DNA of 64,000 bases from Bacteroidota bacterium (lineage in GTDB: Bacteria; Bacteroidota; Ignavibacteria; UBA10030). Position numbers and translations under genes: made by a program. The stretch spans positions 1 to 64,000 of the forward strand of contig JAOAFT010000009.1 in assembly GCA_026416125.1 (NCBI GenBank). Reading direction: 5' to 3'. Under the pieces are notes generated by a model, which saw nothing but the letters and a program-made list of their open reading frames with translations, was not told the DNA's origin and made no database searches. Below, piece by piece: positions 17,488 through 27,900 of this stretch. Numbering within the stretch: position 1 is the first letter of the stretch; every line of letters starts with the position of its first letter.

Positions 17488-18678
17488 ATGAAATATGGGT
17501 TACCGGATAAACGAGGGTACTTTGGTGCGTACGGTGGACGATTCGTACCAGAAACTTTAATTGAACCATTGAGGCGTTTGGAGAAGCTCTATACTCGTAT
17601 GAAGAGAGATCCCGCTTTCACCAACGAGTACTATAGTATCCTTCGGGAGTATGCTGGACGTCCGACACCTCTTACATTTGCAGAGCGATTGACAGCATAC
17701 TATGGACGAGCATCTATCTTTCTGAAACGAGAAGACCTCTGTCACACAGGTGCACATAAAATTAATAATGTTGTTGGGCAAATTCTTCTCGCTGTTCGAT
17801 CCAAGAAAAAACGGATTATTGCAGAAACTGGTGCAGGTCAGCACGGAGTTGCCACCGCAACTGTAGCAGCTCGGTTTGGATTACAGTGTGTTGTGTATAT
17901 GGGGGAAGAAGATATGCACCGTCAACAACTCAATGTCTATCGGATGAAAATGCTTGGTGCAGAGGTTATTCCTGTCACTAGTGGAAGTCGGACGCTAAAA
18001 GACGCAACGAGTGAAGCAATTCGTGACTGGGTAACGAATGTAAATGATACATTCTACGTTATCGGTTCGGTGGTAGGCCCACATCCGTACCCGATGATGG
18101 TACGTGATTTCCAAGCAATCATAGGGAAAGAAGTACGGAAGCAGCTTCGTACTCTCAACACAGGGAAATCGCTTTACCTTATTGCATGTGTTGGAGGTGG
18201 AAGTAATGCTGCTGGATTGTTCTATCCTTTTCTCCAGAGTACAGCTCGTATGTATGGTGTTGAAGCAGCAGGGTTAGGACTTGATACTGATAAACACGCT
18301 GCAACACTTGCAAAAGGAATCCCTGGAGTTCTCCATGGTTCCTTAAGTTACGTGCTGCAGGATGATGATGGACAAATCGCTCTCGCGCACTCGATTTCTG
18401 CAGGACTTGATTATCCTGGTGTGGGACCTGAACATTGTTATCTGAAGGAGAGTGGAAGAGTGCAGTACCATGCTGTTACCGATGAAGAAGCACTAAAAGC
18501 TGCAGCACTCCTTGCAAAATTAGAAGGAATTATTCCGGCACTTGAATCAGCCCATGCCATTGCATTTCTTGAGAAACTCATGCCATGTACGAAGAAGGGT
18601 GAATGTGTAGTGGTGAACCTTTCGGGTCGTGGTGATAAAGACATGCAGACATTTATGGAAAGGTTAACATATGAGTAG
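17488..18678 (+). CDS. trpB: Tryptophan synthase beta chain, TrpB1 type
   Basis: 396 residues, the canonical beta subunit. The PLP lysine lies in [19 protein letters not shown]; also present are [17 protein letters not shown], the phosphate loop [26 protein letters not shown] and [13 protein letters not shown]. It condenses indole delivered through the tunnel from TrpA with serine. It lies 5 nt after trpF and overlaps trpA by 8 nt, as expected for the alpha/beta complex partner. The second beta gene of the operon. Confidence 0.97.
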   Translation: MKYGLPDKRGYFGAYGGRFVPETLIEPLRRLEKLYTRMKRDPAFTNEYYSILREYAGRPTPLTFAERLTAYYGRASIFLKREDLCHTGAHKINNVVGQILLAVRSKKKRIIAETGAGQHGVATATVAARFGLQCVVYMGEEDMHRQQLNVYRMKMLGAEVIPVTSGSRTLKDATSEAIRDWVTNVNDTFYVIGSVVGPHPYPMMVRDFQAIIGKEVRKQLRTLNTGKSLYLIACVGGGSNAAGLFYPFLQSTARMYGVEAAGLGLDTDKHAATLAKGIPGVLHGSLSYVLQDDDGQIALAHSISAGLDYPGVGPEHCYLKESGRVQYHAVTDEEALKAAALLAKLEGIIPALESAHAIAFLEKLMPCTKKGECVVVNLSGRGDKDMQTFMERLTYE

Positions 18679-19471
18679 TTTTCATGAAGACCACCAATCA
18701 CGGGTAACAAAGAGGTTACTTGAACTTCGAAGGAAAAACAGAAAGGCATTTGCTGTGTTCCTTACAGCAGGTTATCCTTCTCTCGACTCAACACTTCCTT
18801 TAGTGCGATTATGCGATGAAGCAGGTATAGACATTCTTGAACTTGGCATGCCATTTTCGGACCCTCTTGCCGATGGCCCGATTATTCAAGCATGTTCGCA
18901 ACAAGCGCTCAACAATGGTGTAACATTGTCATGGATCTTAGAGCAAGTTCAAGCAATAAGAGAGTTCACAAATCTTCCACTCGTACTCATGGGGTACTTA
19001 AATCCAATATTTCGATATGGGGTAGAAAAATTTTTTCGAGACGCTTCATCAGTTGGAGTTGATGGTGTAATATTGCCAGAAGTACCATTAGAGGAGGTTC
19101 ATCGATTTTCACACCATGCAAGGGCTAATAGTATAGACATTGTCTTGTTAGTTTCTCCTACAACACCGATTTCCCGTATTAAAGAAATTGATAAGACAAC
19201 AAGTGGATTCCTCTACTGTGTATCTTCTACAGGTGTAACAGGACATTCGACTACGGTTGATGAGGTTCGAGCGTACGTTGTAATGGTGAAGGAGCTTGCA
19301 GTTCATCCAGTTCTCGTTGGTTTTGGGATACGGAGTGCTGAACATGCGCAACAAGTCGCTTCTGTAGCAGATGGTGTCATTATTGGAAGCGAATTTTTAA
19401 CTAAAATAAGGTCTTTAGGACAAACAAACGGCCTTCAGATGTGGATTCGAAAAATAAGAGAATCACTTTGA
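18671..19471 (+). CDS. trpA: Tryptophan synthase alpha chain
   Basis: 266 residues, cleaves indole-3-glycerol phosphate to indole and glyceraldehyde 3-phosphate. The family motif [19 protein letters not shown] contains the catalytic glutamate and aspartate; [28 protein letters not shown] and GFGIRSAEH follow. It overlaps trpB1 by 8 nt and closes the operon; no terminator-like hairpin is obvious directly after its stop. Confidence 0.96.
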   Translation: MSSFHEDHQSRVTKRLLELRRKNRKAFAVFLTAGYPSLDSTLPLVRLCDEAGIDILELGMPFSDPLADGPIIQACSQQALNNGVTLSWILEQVQAIREFTNLPLVLMGYLNPIFRYGVEKFFRDASSVGVDGVILPEVPLEEVHRFSHHARANSIDIVLLVSPTTPISRIKEIDKTTSGFLYCVSSTGVTGHSTTVDEVRAYVVMVKELAVHPVLVGFGIRSAEHAQQVASVADGVIIGSEFLTKIRSLGQTNGLQMWIRKIRESL

Positions 19472-20097
19472 ATATCGGTATAAGAGTTGATATGGTGGTA
19501 TGTTAGGAAGTCATTTGGTGCTGTGTATACAATGTATTGTGTATTGAAACCATTTCAAGTATCGTGTACGTAATACCCTCTGCATTGGTCATGAAGTGAA
19601 AAGACCTACAGTTCGGGCAATAAAAGTTGAAAAAGAACGGTGACACTCAACGTGTTGACGAAACAATCGAAAGGCGAAACCATGGTGGGATGTTGTCAAA
19701 TGGGAGTGATCGATCATCAGATTTTACTAAGTAAAAGGAAGCCATAAACGCTTAATGAATTCAGTTTGTATCTTTTTGGATTATTAGTTTATTTCTCGTT
19801 GTCAATATGTCTAAAGGTAGAGAGATCCCTATGTAAAAATCGAGAATATTCAATATTACAAAGTAAATATCCTTATACAATATAAGGGTTAATGATACTG
19901 TTTATTCGTGTCAAACGGTTGGATAGAACATGACTTACAATATTTAGTAATCAATACTACATCGCTGGTGCTTGATATAAATTCATATTTACATACTGAA
20001 TTTCAGGTAGATCCTTTGATTATTACTAGATATTCTAGACTTATCTAGATTTGGTATTTAAGTATTGAAAGAGTTATTTCATACTTGTGGTTTGTAG
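19472..20097. other. AT-rich intergenic region, no gene recognised
   Basis: About 625 bases after trpA with stops in all frames and no frame that looks like protein. The only local pattern is a cluster of CTAGA/TCTAGA words around 20025-20050. The region may be decayed sequence belonging to the orphan sorting domain that follows. Confidence 0.5.
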
Positions 20098-20310
20098 ATA
20101 GAAGGCTTTCATGATTCAACACCTGGGTTGGTAACAATTAAGGTGTTCGATATTCTTGGTCGAGAAATTGCGACGATTGTGAACGAAGTGAAACAACCTG
20201 GCACCTACACTGTAGCCTGGAACGCAACAGGATTTACAAGTGGTGTCTACTTCTACAAGATGCAGGCTGGGAACTTCACAGATATCAAGAAAATGGTACT
20301 GTTGAAATAA
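20098..20310 (+). pseudogene. Orphan type IX secretion C-terminal sorting domain (gene remnant)
   Basis: An open frame from just after an in-frame TAG (20095-20097) to TAA at 20310. It encodes a stretch starting STPGLVTIKVFDILGREI, with a later SGVYFYKMQAG, and ending KKMVLLK. That is the complete Por-type (type A) sorting domain normally found at the C-terminus of large secreted proteins in Bacteroidota/Chlorobiota. Nothing upstream in frame encodes a passenger or a signal peptide, and there is no good start codon (only TTG at 20128) or ribosome site. A normal terminator follows at 20341, suggesting the 3' end of a once-complete gene whose 5' part was deleted. An assembly or frameshift cause is less likely because all upstream frames are closed. 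Confidence 0.75.
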
Positions 20311-20340
20311 TCTTCTGTGAAACAAATTCTTCCTCCAATG

Positions 20341-20373
20341 AGCCTCACAGTGAAAAACTGTGGGGCTTTTTGT
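20341..20373 (+). terminator. Intrinsic terminator after the orphan sorting domain
   Basis: AGCCTCACAGT (20341-20351) pairs with ACTGTGGGGCT (20357-20367), one T-G wobble, 5-nt loop, followed by a T-rich run (TTTTTGTTTTT). Confidence 0.85.
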
Positions 20374-20523
20374 TTTTCTTGCATATCAGTTTTCCACCAC
20401 CTGTAGAAATGTAACCAACTCCAGTGAGAACGAGATTCCGAATATCATGAAAAAATAACACACAAGTATGGCATATTAGTTGATGTCGATTTATGTAGAC
20501 TCAAACAAATGTCCATCCGATTT

Positions 20524-20568
20524 GGCCCGAACGTTCCCGGTCTAGCCTTCAACCGGTTGGTTCGGGCC
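20524..20568. repeat. GC-rich two-stem imperfect palindrome
   Basis: GGCCCGAAC (20524-20532) pairs with GTTCGGGCC (20560-20568); inside, CCGGT (20537-20541) pairs with ACCGG (20552-20556) around a 10-nt loop, with an asymmetric 4/3-nt internal bulge. It stands out in AT-rich surroundings and is followed by a pyrimidine stretch. It could be a terminator, an RNA element or a dispersed repeat; only one copy was noticed in this window. Confidence 0.55.
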
Positions 20569-20770
20569 CCTTCCTTTTAAATAAAGAGAGTGGTACGAGC
20601 AATACGGTAATTATAAAGCATTCTATTTATCGCCATAAGGCTGATATTCTCCAGATATGGTTAATAAGTTTCATATCCAAAGCGAAATTTCAAGGAATTT
20701 ACGTATGCGGAAAAATGGCATCCTGATTGTAGTGACAAATGAGGGGTGAAACATAACTCATAAGGTATAT

Positions 20771-23629
20771 ATGGATGTTCAACTCATAGCATTCTATCTT
20801 CCACAATTTCATCCTATTCCAGAAAATGATCAATGGTGGGGGAAGGGATTTACAGAATGGACAAATGTTACCCGTGCCAAGCCTCTTTACAAAGGTCACT
20901 ATCAGCCCCATCTTCCTGCAGATTTAGGGTTTTATGATTTACGAAATCCAGAAACACGGGAAGCACAAGCAGATCTCGCAAAATTATATGGAATTTCTGG
21001 CTTTTGCTATTGGCATTATTGGTTTAATGGAAAACGCTTACTTGAAAGGCCATTTGAGGAAGTGTTAGAGAGTGGAAAACCAGATTTCCCTTTTTGTTTG
21101 GCATGGGCAAACGAGCCCTGGTCACGTCGATGGCATGGGTTAGAACAAGATGTTCTTCAACCCCAAACATACGGAGGTGAAGAAGATGATGAACGACATA
21201 TCCAATGGCTTGTTAAAGCATTCAAAGATAAACGATATATAAAACTCGATGGGAAGCCATTATTTTTAATTTACAATCCTGCACATTTACCATCGCCGGA
21301 ATGCACGATTGAGCGCTGGAGAAAATGTGTACAAAAAGCAGGGTTTGATGATCTTTTCATTGTTGCGATAAAATCACATGAAAAAACATGGACAAAAAGT
21401 TGGAAAGATAGTGGTTTTGATCATGAATTAATTTTTCAACCGAACTTTGGTATTATTAAGGATCTTCACACTACCCTGCAAAGCTTTTCAATACTTCCAA
21501 CTATTTATGGAAGAGACGAAGTTGACCCGATTGTTGTACCATACAATGTTGTATGGAAAGACTTTGCAGCATTTTCTCTACAGTACCCGTCATTGTTTAC
21601 AACAGTTGTGCCACAATGGGATAATTCTCCGCGTCGAAAGTACCAACCTGTGATTCTTGAAGGTCCTTCTCCAATTGAATATGAGAAATGGCTAACGTTT
21701 GATATCGATCGTGCACGGGTTGAAAAGCGGCCTTTTGTCTTTGTTAATGCGTGGAATGAATGGGCTGAGGGAAACCACTTAGAACCAGATCAACAGTATG
21801 GACATGCCTTTCTTCAAGCCACCTACAATGCTCTAAGTGCGTCACCTGAACGTATTATTGAATGTATCTGCGATGTTGTAATTGCAATACTCCATAACGA
21901 TAACCAAGAACTCGCAAATAAAGTATTAATTGATCTCCAAAATCGTTTTGGGAGTACACAAGTGAAAACACAACTATCGCGAAAACTTAAAGAATTTAAT
22001 TTACTGAGTAAAAATCGAGAAGCCGTAGAACTGTTTCGTGCAGGTCAATTGCAGAAAGCTATTTCGATATTCGAAGATCTTTTTCATCACTCTAACCATC
22101 CATTGATTATTCGCAATTTAGCATGTTCATATTATGAACAGCAGCAGTATGAGACTGCACTTCAGCTCCTTACGTCACAGAAAGAAGCAACTCTTGAAAA
22201 TCCGTTTGCTCGACTCCTTGAGGCGGAGTGTAGGGAACACCTTGGTGACTTGAGTGGTGCGCTCCGTATCTATGGAGAACTCCTTACTGATTCTTACGAT
22301 GAGTTACGTTGTATGCAACGGATTCAACGGCTTGTGGTACCTGAAGAGAAGACGCAAAATGCCAGGCAAGAAACTCTGTTCACTTCGATAATTGTTGTTA
22401 CGTTCAATAACCTTCACTATACACGAGAATGCCTTGCATCGATTCTTGAACATACAACACCCCCATATGAGCTTATTGTTATTGATAATGCGAGTAGTGA
22501 TGGGACACCTGAGTGGCTCGAAGAATTTTGTTCAAACAATTCACAATGCAAGTGTGTGTTAAATCCCTCAAACATTGGATTCCCAAAAGCAGTAAATCAA
22601 GGGTTGCGTATTGCTCGCGGAGATGCTGTTGTTTTGGTAAATAATGATGTCGTAGTTACTGAAGGCTGGTTAAATGGCCTTCTTCGTATTGCAACAGAAT
22701 ATGAGAGTATTGGACTTGTAGGGCCGATGACAAATTACATTAGTGGTTCGCAAAAAGATCGTACAGCGTGGTATTCAACTCGTCAACACATGCTTCAGCA
22801 TGCTCGAAAAACCAGGGAGCTTTACCGCAATGTGATGTATGAAGCTACACGGATACGTTTTTTTTGTGTGCTTATTACGAAGAAAGCCTTAGAGCTATGT
22901 GGAGGTCTCGATGAACGTTTTACCCCCGGAAATTGTGAAGATGATGACTACTGTTTACGTGTTCAAAAGGCAGGGCTCCGTGTTGTTATCGCACGGGATG
23001 TTTTTGTTCATCACTATGGTTCAAAGGCATTTTCGTCCATTGGAAAAGGATTCTTTGAAGATATTCTTTTCACGAACATAGAACGCTTTCGAGAAAAGTG
23101 GGGGATTAGTGTATATGATATAGGTATGAATAATCCACATGAGAAACACTACCCTCTGAAATATCCTGTTTCATCCAATCGACTCGAAGAAGCGATTGAA
23201 CGAGCTCTCATGCATGTGCAAGCCAATGAAATGATTCAGGCAGCAAAGTTACTTGATGAAGCTCTTGAATTGATGAATTCTTCAGATGTTCATAAACAAG
23301 AGTTGATGAGCATCGAGGATCTTTACAACATTGCTGGAAAAGTGTTCCTAAGCATTGGAAACCTGGAGCGCGCAAAGGAATTGTTTGAACTTGAACTGCG
23401 AATGAATCCTACATCTGCACGAGCATGCGCTGGATTGGGGAAAACATTTTACGCAGCGTCGTTGTACGAAGCTTCAAAAACGATGTATGAATATGCGTGC
23501 GTATACGATGTGACAAATAACAGTGTTAGAGAAGAATTAGGGAAAGTAAATGAAATCCTTGGGTTATCCCGTGAGCATAATTCACTTGTTCAGCAATGCG
23601 ATGTTCTAAACGAGGGTACTAATGAATGA
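20771..23629 (+). CDS. WbsX-like (GH99-like) domain, TPR, GT2 glycosyltransferase, TPR fusion
   Basis: 952 residues. Residues 1-350 are a WbsX-type domain, known from O-antigen clusters: IAFYLPQFHPIPENDQWWG near the N-terminus, ANEPWSRRW (about 114) and NAWNEWAEGNHLEPD (about 326). TPR-like helices fill about 400-535. A GT2 domain follows: TSIIVVTFNN (about 538), VIDNASSDGTPEW, the metal-binding LVNNDVVV (about 624) and CEDDDYCLR (about 722) with HHYGS. More TPR-like helices close the chain (815-950). It is predicted cytoplasmic, building or transferring glycan. The ATG at 20771 has only a weak site (AAGG 20762). It overlaps the next gene by 8 nt, so the three glycan genes are co-translated. 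Confidence 0.85.
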   Translation: MDVQLIAFYLPQFHPIPENDQWWGKGFTEWTNVTRAKPLYKGHYQPHLPADLGFYDLRNPETREAQADLAKLYGISGFCYWHYWFNGKRLLERPFEEVLESGKPDFPFCLAWANEPWSRRWHGLEQDVLQPQTYGGEEDDERHIQWLVKAFKDKRYIKLDGKPLFLIYNPAHLPSPECTIERWRKCVQKAGFDDLFIVAIKSHEKTWTKSWKDSGFDHELIFQPNFGIIKDLHTTLQSFSILPTIYGRDEVDPIVVPYNVVWKDFAAFSLQYPSLFTTVVPQWDNSPRRKYQPVILEGPSPIEYEKWLTFDIDRARVEKRPFVFVNAWNEWAEGNHLEPDQQYGHAFLQATYNALSASPERIIECICDVVIAILHNDNQELANKVLIDLQNRFGSTQVKTQLSRKLKEFNLLSKNREAVELFRAGQLQKAISIFEDLFHHSNHPLIIRNLACSYYEQQQYETALQLLTSQKEATLENPFARLLEAECREHLGDLSGALRIYGELLTDSYDELRCMQRIQRLVVPEEKTQNARQETLFTSIIVVTFNNLHYTRECLASILEHTTPPYELIVIDNASSDGTPEWLEEFCSNNSQCKCVLNPSNIGFPKAVNQGLRIARGDAVVLVNNDVVVTEGWLNGLLRIATEYESIGLVGPMTNYISGSQKDRTAWYSTRQHMLQHARKTRELYRNVMYEATRIRFFCVLITKKALELCGGLDERFTPGNCEDDDYCLRVQKAGLRVVIARDVFVHHYGSKAFSSIGKGFFEDILFTNIERFREKWGISVYDIGMNNPHEKHYPLKYPVSSNRLEEAIERALMHVQANEMIQAAKLLDEALELMNSSDVHKQELMSIEDLYNIAGKVFLSIGNLERAKELFELELRMNPTSARACAGLGKTFYAASLYEASKTMYEYACVYDVTNNSVREELGKVNEILGLSREHNSLVQQCDVLNEGTNE

Positions 23630-24965
23630 ACCAATCGTTTCGTTAGCTATGATTGTAAAAAATGAAGAAGCAATGCTTCCAGAATGCTTAGAGAGTGTTA
23701 ACGGTATTGTTGATGAAGTAGTTGTAGTCGATACAGGGTCGACGGATGCTACCAGAGACGTAGCCAAAGCATTAGGCGCACATGTGTATGTTTGTCCATG
23801 GACGAACAATTTTGCAGAAGCTCGTAATCGTGCATTGCGCTACTGTACTGGAACATGGATTCTCCAACTCGATGCAGATGAGCGGTTGGCTCATTGGAAC
23901 AAAGCGGTGCTTCTAAAGCATATAAACAACAATCACTACGATGCATTCATTGTTACTATTGAATCACCGATGGGAGAAAAGGGAGGAACTGTTCTCTCAT
24001 CAGCTCTTCGACTGTTTCGTCGTGATGCAACAATTGAATACGAAGGAATTATTCATGAAAGCGTGCTCCCTTCACTCCAACGCCATGGAGGTAAGATTGG
24101 AATCTTACCTTTACGCATTTACCATGTAGGATACGAAGAACCATCGAGACACAGACAAAAAGCTCTACGGAATGTAGCATTAATGGAGGAATATCTTGCA
24201 CAGAATCAAAATGATACTCTAATGGGTATCCACTATGCGATGGGGTTAACTACATTGCATCGATTTAATGACGCAAAGAAGGTCTTACATTCTCTCCTAC
24301 GGAACACTGATACATCCATACCTCTAGTAGTAACTGCGCTCAATCTCCTGGCCCAAATTGCATTAGAGGAAAAAGAAATCCAGTTAGCGAGAAAGTACAC
24401 TGATCGGTCTCTTTCATTGTTTCCCGAGCAAATGTACGCTCGTAAACTTCGTGTTGTAGCACTCGTGCACAATCGTGAGTATTCACGGGCAGAACAAGAG
24501 CTTCTTGGAATAATTGAAATGCTTAAACGAAAAGACGAGCATCAACAAGGAATTAGTTGGTACGATTCTTTTCCAGCTTATTCGGAAGTAGTTGAGCTAT
24601 TAGGTGCATGTCTTGCTGAACAAGGGAAATTTGAAGAAGCGTTGGAAAAGTTCCTCGAAGCAATTCTTGTTGGCTCAGACTCTCCCTCGATTATAGTAAA
24701 TATCAAAAATATTCTTTCGTACATTCCAACTCTCTCTGTGTATGAAGAAAAAATTCGGAAAATTGTTGCGTCAAATATGGTTCATTCTTCTTTACTTCCC
24801 TATGTACTGGTGGAAGTACTTTGTGCAAATGGGAAATACAATGATGCTATGATTGTTGGAAAAAACTATTCTATACCTGAGAAAGTGATGCTTGAATGTC
24901 AAGTACGTTGGATGGTTCAAAGAGGAGAAGAGCGTTTTCTCTATCGGTCTTTATTATCTTTTTGA
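23622..24965 (+). CDS. GT2 glycosyltransferase with C-terminal TPR
   Basis: 447 residues. The N-terminal 200 residues are a GT-A fold of the family that begins SLAMIVKNEEAMLPECL, with VVVDTGSTDATRDVA (about 37) and the metal-binding LDADERL (about 85). The C-terminal half is TPR-like helices. Such GT2-TPR proteins are common in loci that glycosylate flagellin or secreted proteins, where TPRs can hold the protein acceptor. It overlaps the preceding fusion by 8 nt and precedes the methyltransferase/GT9 fusion. Sugar and acceptor cannot be deduced. Confidence 0.85.
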   Translation: MNEPIVSLAMIVKNEEAMLPECLESVNGIVDEVVVVDTGSTDATRDVAKALGAHVYVCPWTNNFAEARNRALRYCTGTWILQLDADERLAHWNKAVLLKHINNNHYDAFIVTIESPMGEKGGTVLSSALRLFRRDATIEYEGIIHESVLPSLQRHGGKIGILPLRIYHVGYEEPSRHRQKALRNVALMEEYLAQNQNDTLMGIHYAMGLTTLHRFNDAKKVLHSLLRNTDTSIPLVVTALNLLAQIALEEKEIQLARKYTDRSLSLFPEQMYARKLRVVALVHNREYSRAEQELLGIIEMLKRKDEHQQGISWYDSFPAYSEVVELLGACLAEQGKFEEALEKFLEAILVGSDSPSIIVNIKNILSYIPTLSVYEEKIRKIVASNMVHSSLLPYVLVEVLCANGKYNDAMIVGKNYSIPEKVMLECQVRWMVQRGEERFLYRSLLSF

Positions 24966-24990
24966 TTTGTAAACTTTCGTGAGTGAACAT

Positions 24991-27900
24991 ATGAAAATCC
25001 ATGAAGTACTCTTTGCATTACCCCATGGTAAGGGTATAGTTCGAGAAGATAATCAGTGGACAAACGGATCTATGTACCAAGCGTATAACGAAATCGGAAC
25101 AATTCTTAATCCATTATCAATTGTTGGCATTGGTGTTGACTTCGGGCACAGTCTCATTGCGCTTATTGACGGTGCATCTAGGGTTCGTGAAATTGTATGG
25201 TTCGATGATGAGTCTTTGATTCCAAATTCGAATCAAATGTGCTTGAACAATATTCGGTACTATTTTGAACACTTATCAAAAGTTTCAAAGCAAGTCGATG
25301 TTCAATATTCATACTCTAAGAACCTATTACTTAATGCTATTTCAGAAGGGAAAAAGTACGATCTCATTCATATAAGAGGAGACAGTTCATACAATAGTAC
25401 GTTTGATAATTTAAATATAGCCTACCACCTTTCGCCAAAAGTTATACTGGTAGATGGTTACCTGCGCTATGAAGAGGTACGACATGCTGCCAGTGTTTTG
25501 GCGTCGTTGTATTGCTTTCGATATGCTGTGTTCCCAAAACACGATGGGATAGCTATTATTGATAGAACACCACAGTGTAGTATTATTTCAAAGTTAGTTG
25601 AATCAAATGTCCAAATCGACTTTGTTGAACCTTTCCAAGAAATGATAAATAGGAAAACATGCTGGTGTGGAGGAACGTTAAGCGAGCAATCAGTACATCC
25701 ATTGTACAACCATTGTGACAACTGTGGGACATTCGTATATCCAGGTACGGTGTCTGAAGAAGGAATAAAAAAACTCTACAAGTGTTCAGACTATTGGTAC
25801 ACGCATGTTCAAGCTATGGGGTTTCCTACTTTAGAAGAACGTGGAGAATATATTCTTAAACAGCGAGTGCCACGATGGTATGATCTGGTTCTACGATATG
25901 CAAAGAAGATTGACCCGTTGCTTGAAATTGGCTGTGCTGAAGGCTCATTCTTGTGGTACTGTAAGGATAAGGGAATACCGTCGGTCGTTGGCGTTGAAGT
26001 TGATGAAGACACCTGCTCATTTGCAAGAAAAAAATATGGCCTTGAGCATGTGTACAGTGGAGTTTTTCCTCATGTATCACTGCCATATACCAAGTACAAT
26101 GTTATTTGTGCTTTTGATGTGCTCGAGCATTTTGCTGATCCTCTCCTCTCATTACGAGCAATGAAAAACCTTTTGGGTGATGGCGGAATACTGATTATTC
26201 AAACACCAATCTATAGAGGAGAAGGTGCCACATGGTTGCATTTTAAACCCCCAGAGCATCTCTATCTTCTTACAGAAGAAAGTGCCAGGCTCCTCTTTGA
26301 CCGTGCTGGATTTGATGTTATTTCAGTTGAAGATGGTTTCATACGAGAAGATAAAATTTTCATTCTACAAAAGAAGGTCGATGTCGATGCACTGGTAATA
26401 CCAAGGAGAAATAGTACTATAAAAGAATCTACGGCAGAATTTAGTATTGCAGTAGGGTTGATTGAACACTTTGGAGATATTGTTGCATGTGAACCTGTTA
26501 GTCGATATCTGCGTTACATGTACCCGAGTGCATACATTGTGTGGTGTGTAAGAAAAGAGTATGTAGAGATATTGAGGAATAATCCCTATCTCGATGAAGT
26601 TGTAACAGTTCATTGTCTTACAGAGTGGATCGAGATAAAAGAATCGGGAATTTACAATCAGTACGTTGATTTGCACATCGATCGAAGAAAGTGTCCAGTA
26701 TGTGGCCGTGAGTTAGTAAAAGATACACCATTTCGGGTTACTGGCGAAACATACTTTAAAGTTGGAAATTTACTTTCGGCGTTTTCGAAAGGTGCTGGTC
26801 TCCCTGCCTTGGATGGTGTTCCGAGGGTGTACATCGATGAAGCGACGGTTGAGGCGGTGAACCATCTTTCTTTGCCAAGACGATTTGTGGTTTTCCATGC
26901 AATGGCAAATGAATCAGATCGAGATTGGCACAAGGCTGGGTGGGCAGCTCTTTTAGCATATCTGAAGAATAAGTACGATCTCCCAGTTGTAGAAATTGGT
27001 GTTAGACCAGTACTGTCGCAATTTTCCGATCTCGTAGTGAATCTTTGTGGGAAAACAACACTTCTTGAAACGGCAGAGATCATACGTAGAGCAGCATTGT
27101 TTGTCGGTGTGGAAAGTGGTCCTGCACACATGGCATATGCACTAGGTACTGATGCAGTGATTCTTCTTGGTCAGTATCGATCGTTTCAACGATATATTCC
27201 ATATTCAAAGGTTGAGGAAAAAAGTAAGAACTTCAAACTTGTCTATAGTCGTGGTGGTCCAGCCCAAAACGTACATATCGAAGATGTTTGTAGAGCCATC
27301 GATGACTTTCTACAACAATCAACTCTCTGTGTTCAGAATTCCCAAGAGCGAGAATTACAGAACCCAGGATATTGTCAACGAACACTTTTAGATAGTCGAT
27401 ATTCACTTGATGAACAATCCGTAGTTTTATTTTCACAAGTATTATCACACGGGAATGACATTGAATCGATACGTTACGCACTCCGTATTGCAGCTCGTAA
27501 ATATGCTCATGAATATCACAGTGATAAGTTAGGGAATGGTGCAGAAAAGAGTACCGCTCTCTTGGTAGACCTTGTTCATCTTCTCCTACACTACGGAATA
27601 GTGACAGTAGACCGGGGGAATGTGTATAAAGGATGGCAGTTGATTTACCGTGGATTACGGAGAGCTCATGAGGAAGATATTTGGGAGAACTATTGCACCA
27701 TTGATCAACAATTTGGAGTACGAAAGCACTTAAACACATATTTTCAAGATCTTGAGTCAACAGAGGATTTCCCAAAAGAATTCATGTATGCATTCTCGCT
27801 TTTCCTTGCATTGGAACAGCAGTTTGATGGAGCTTTGCAAGTGATTGAAGCTGTACAGAATCGTGATCCGATGGATAAAGAAGCAGAGAAAATTCAAACA

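Noticed and set aside
20469-20483. TGGCAT-N5-TTGA as a sigma-54 promoter for the glycan genes
   Set aside because: Neither half is complete and the first gene begins about 290 nt downstream.
20524-20568. Integron attC-like site
   Set aside because: The terminal 7-mers are CCCGAAC and GTTCGGG, not the RYYYAAC and GTTRRRY cores; no integrase or cassette array nearby.
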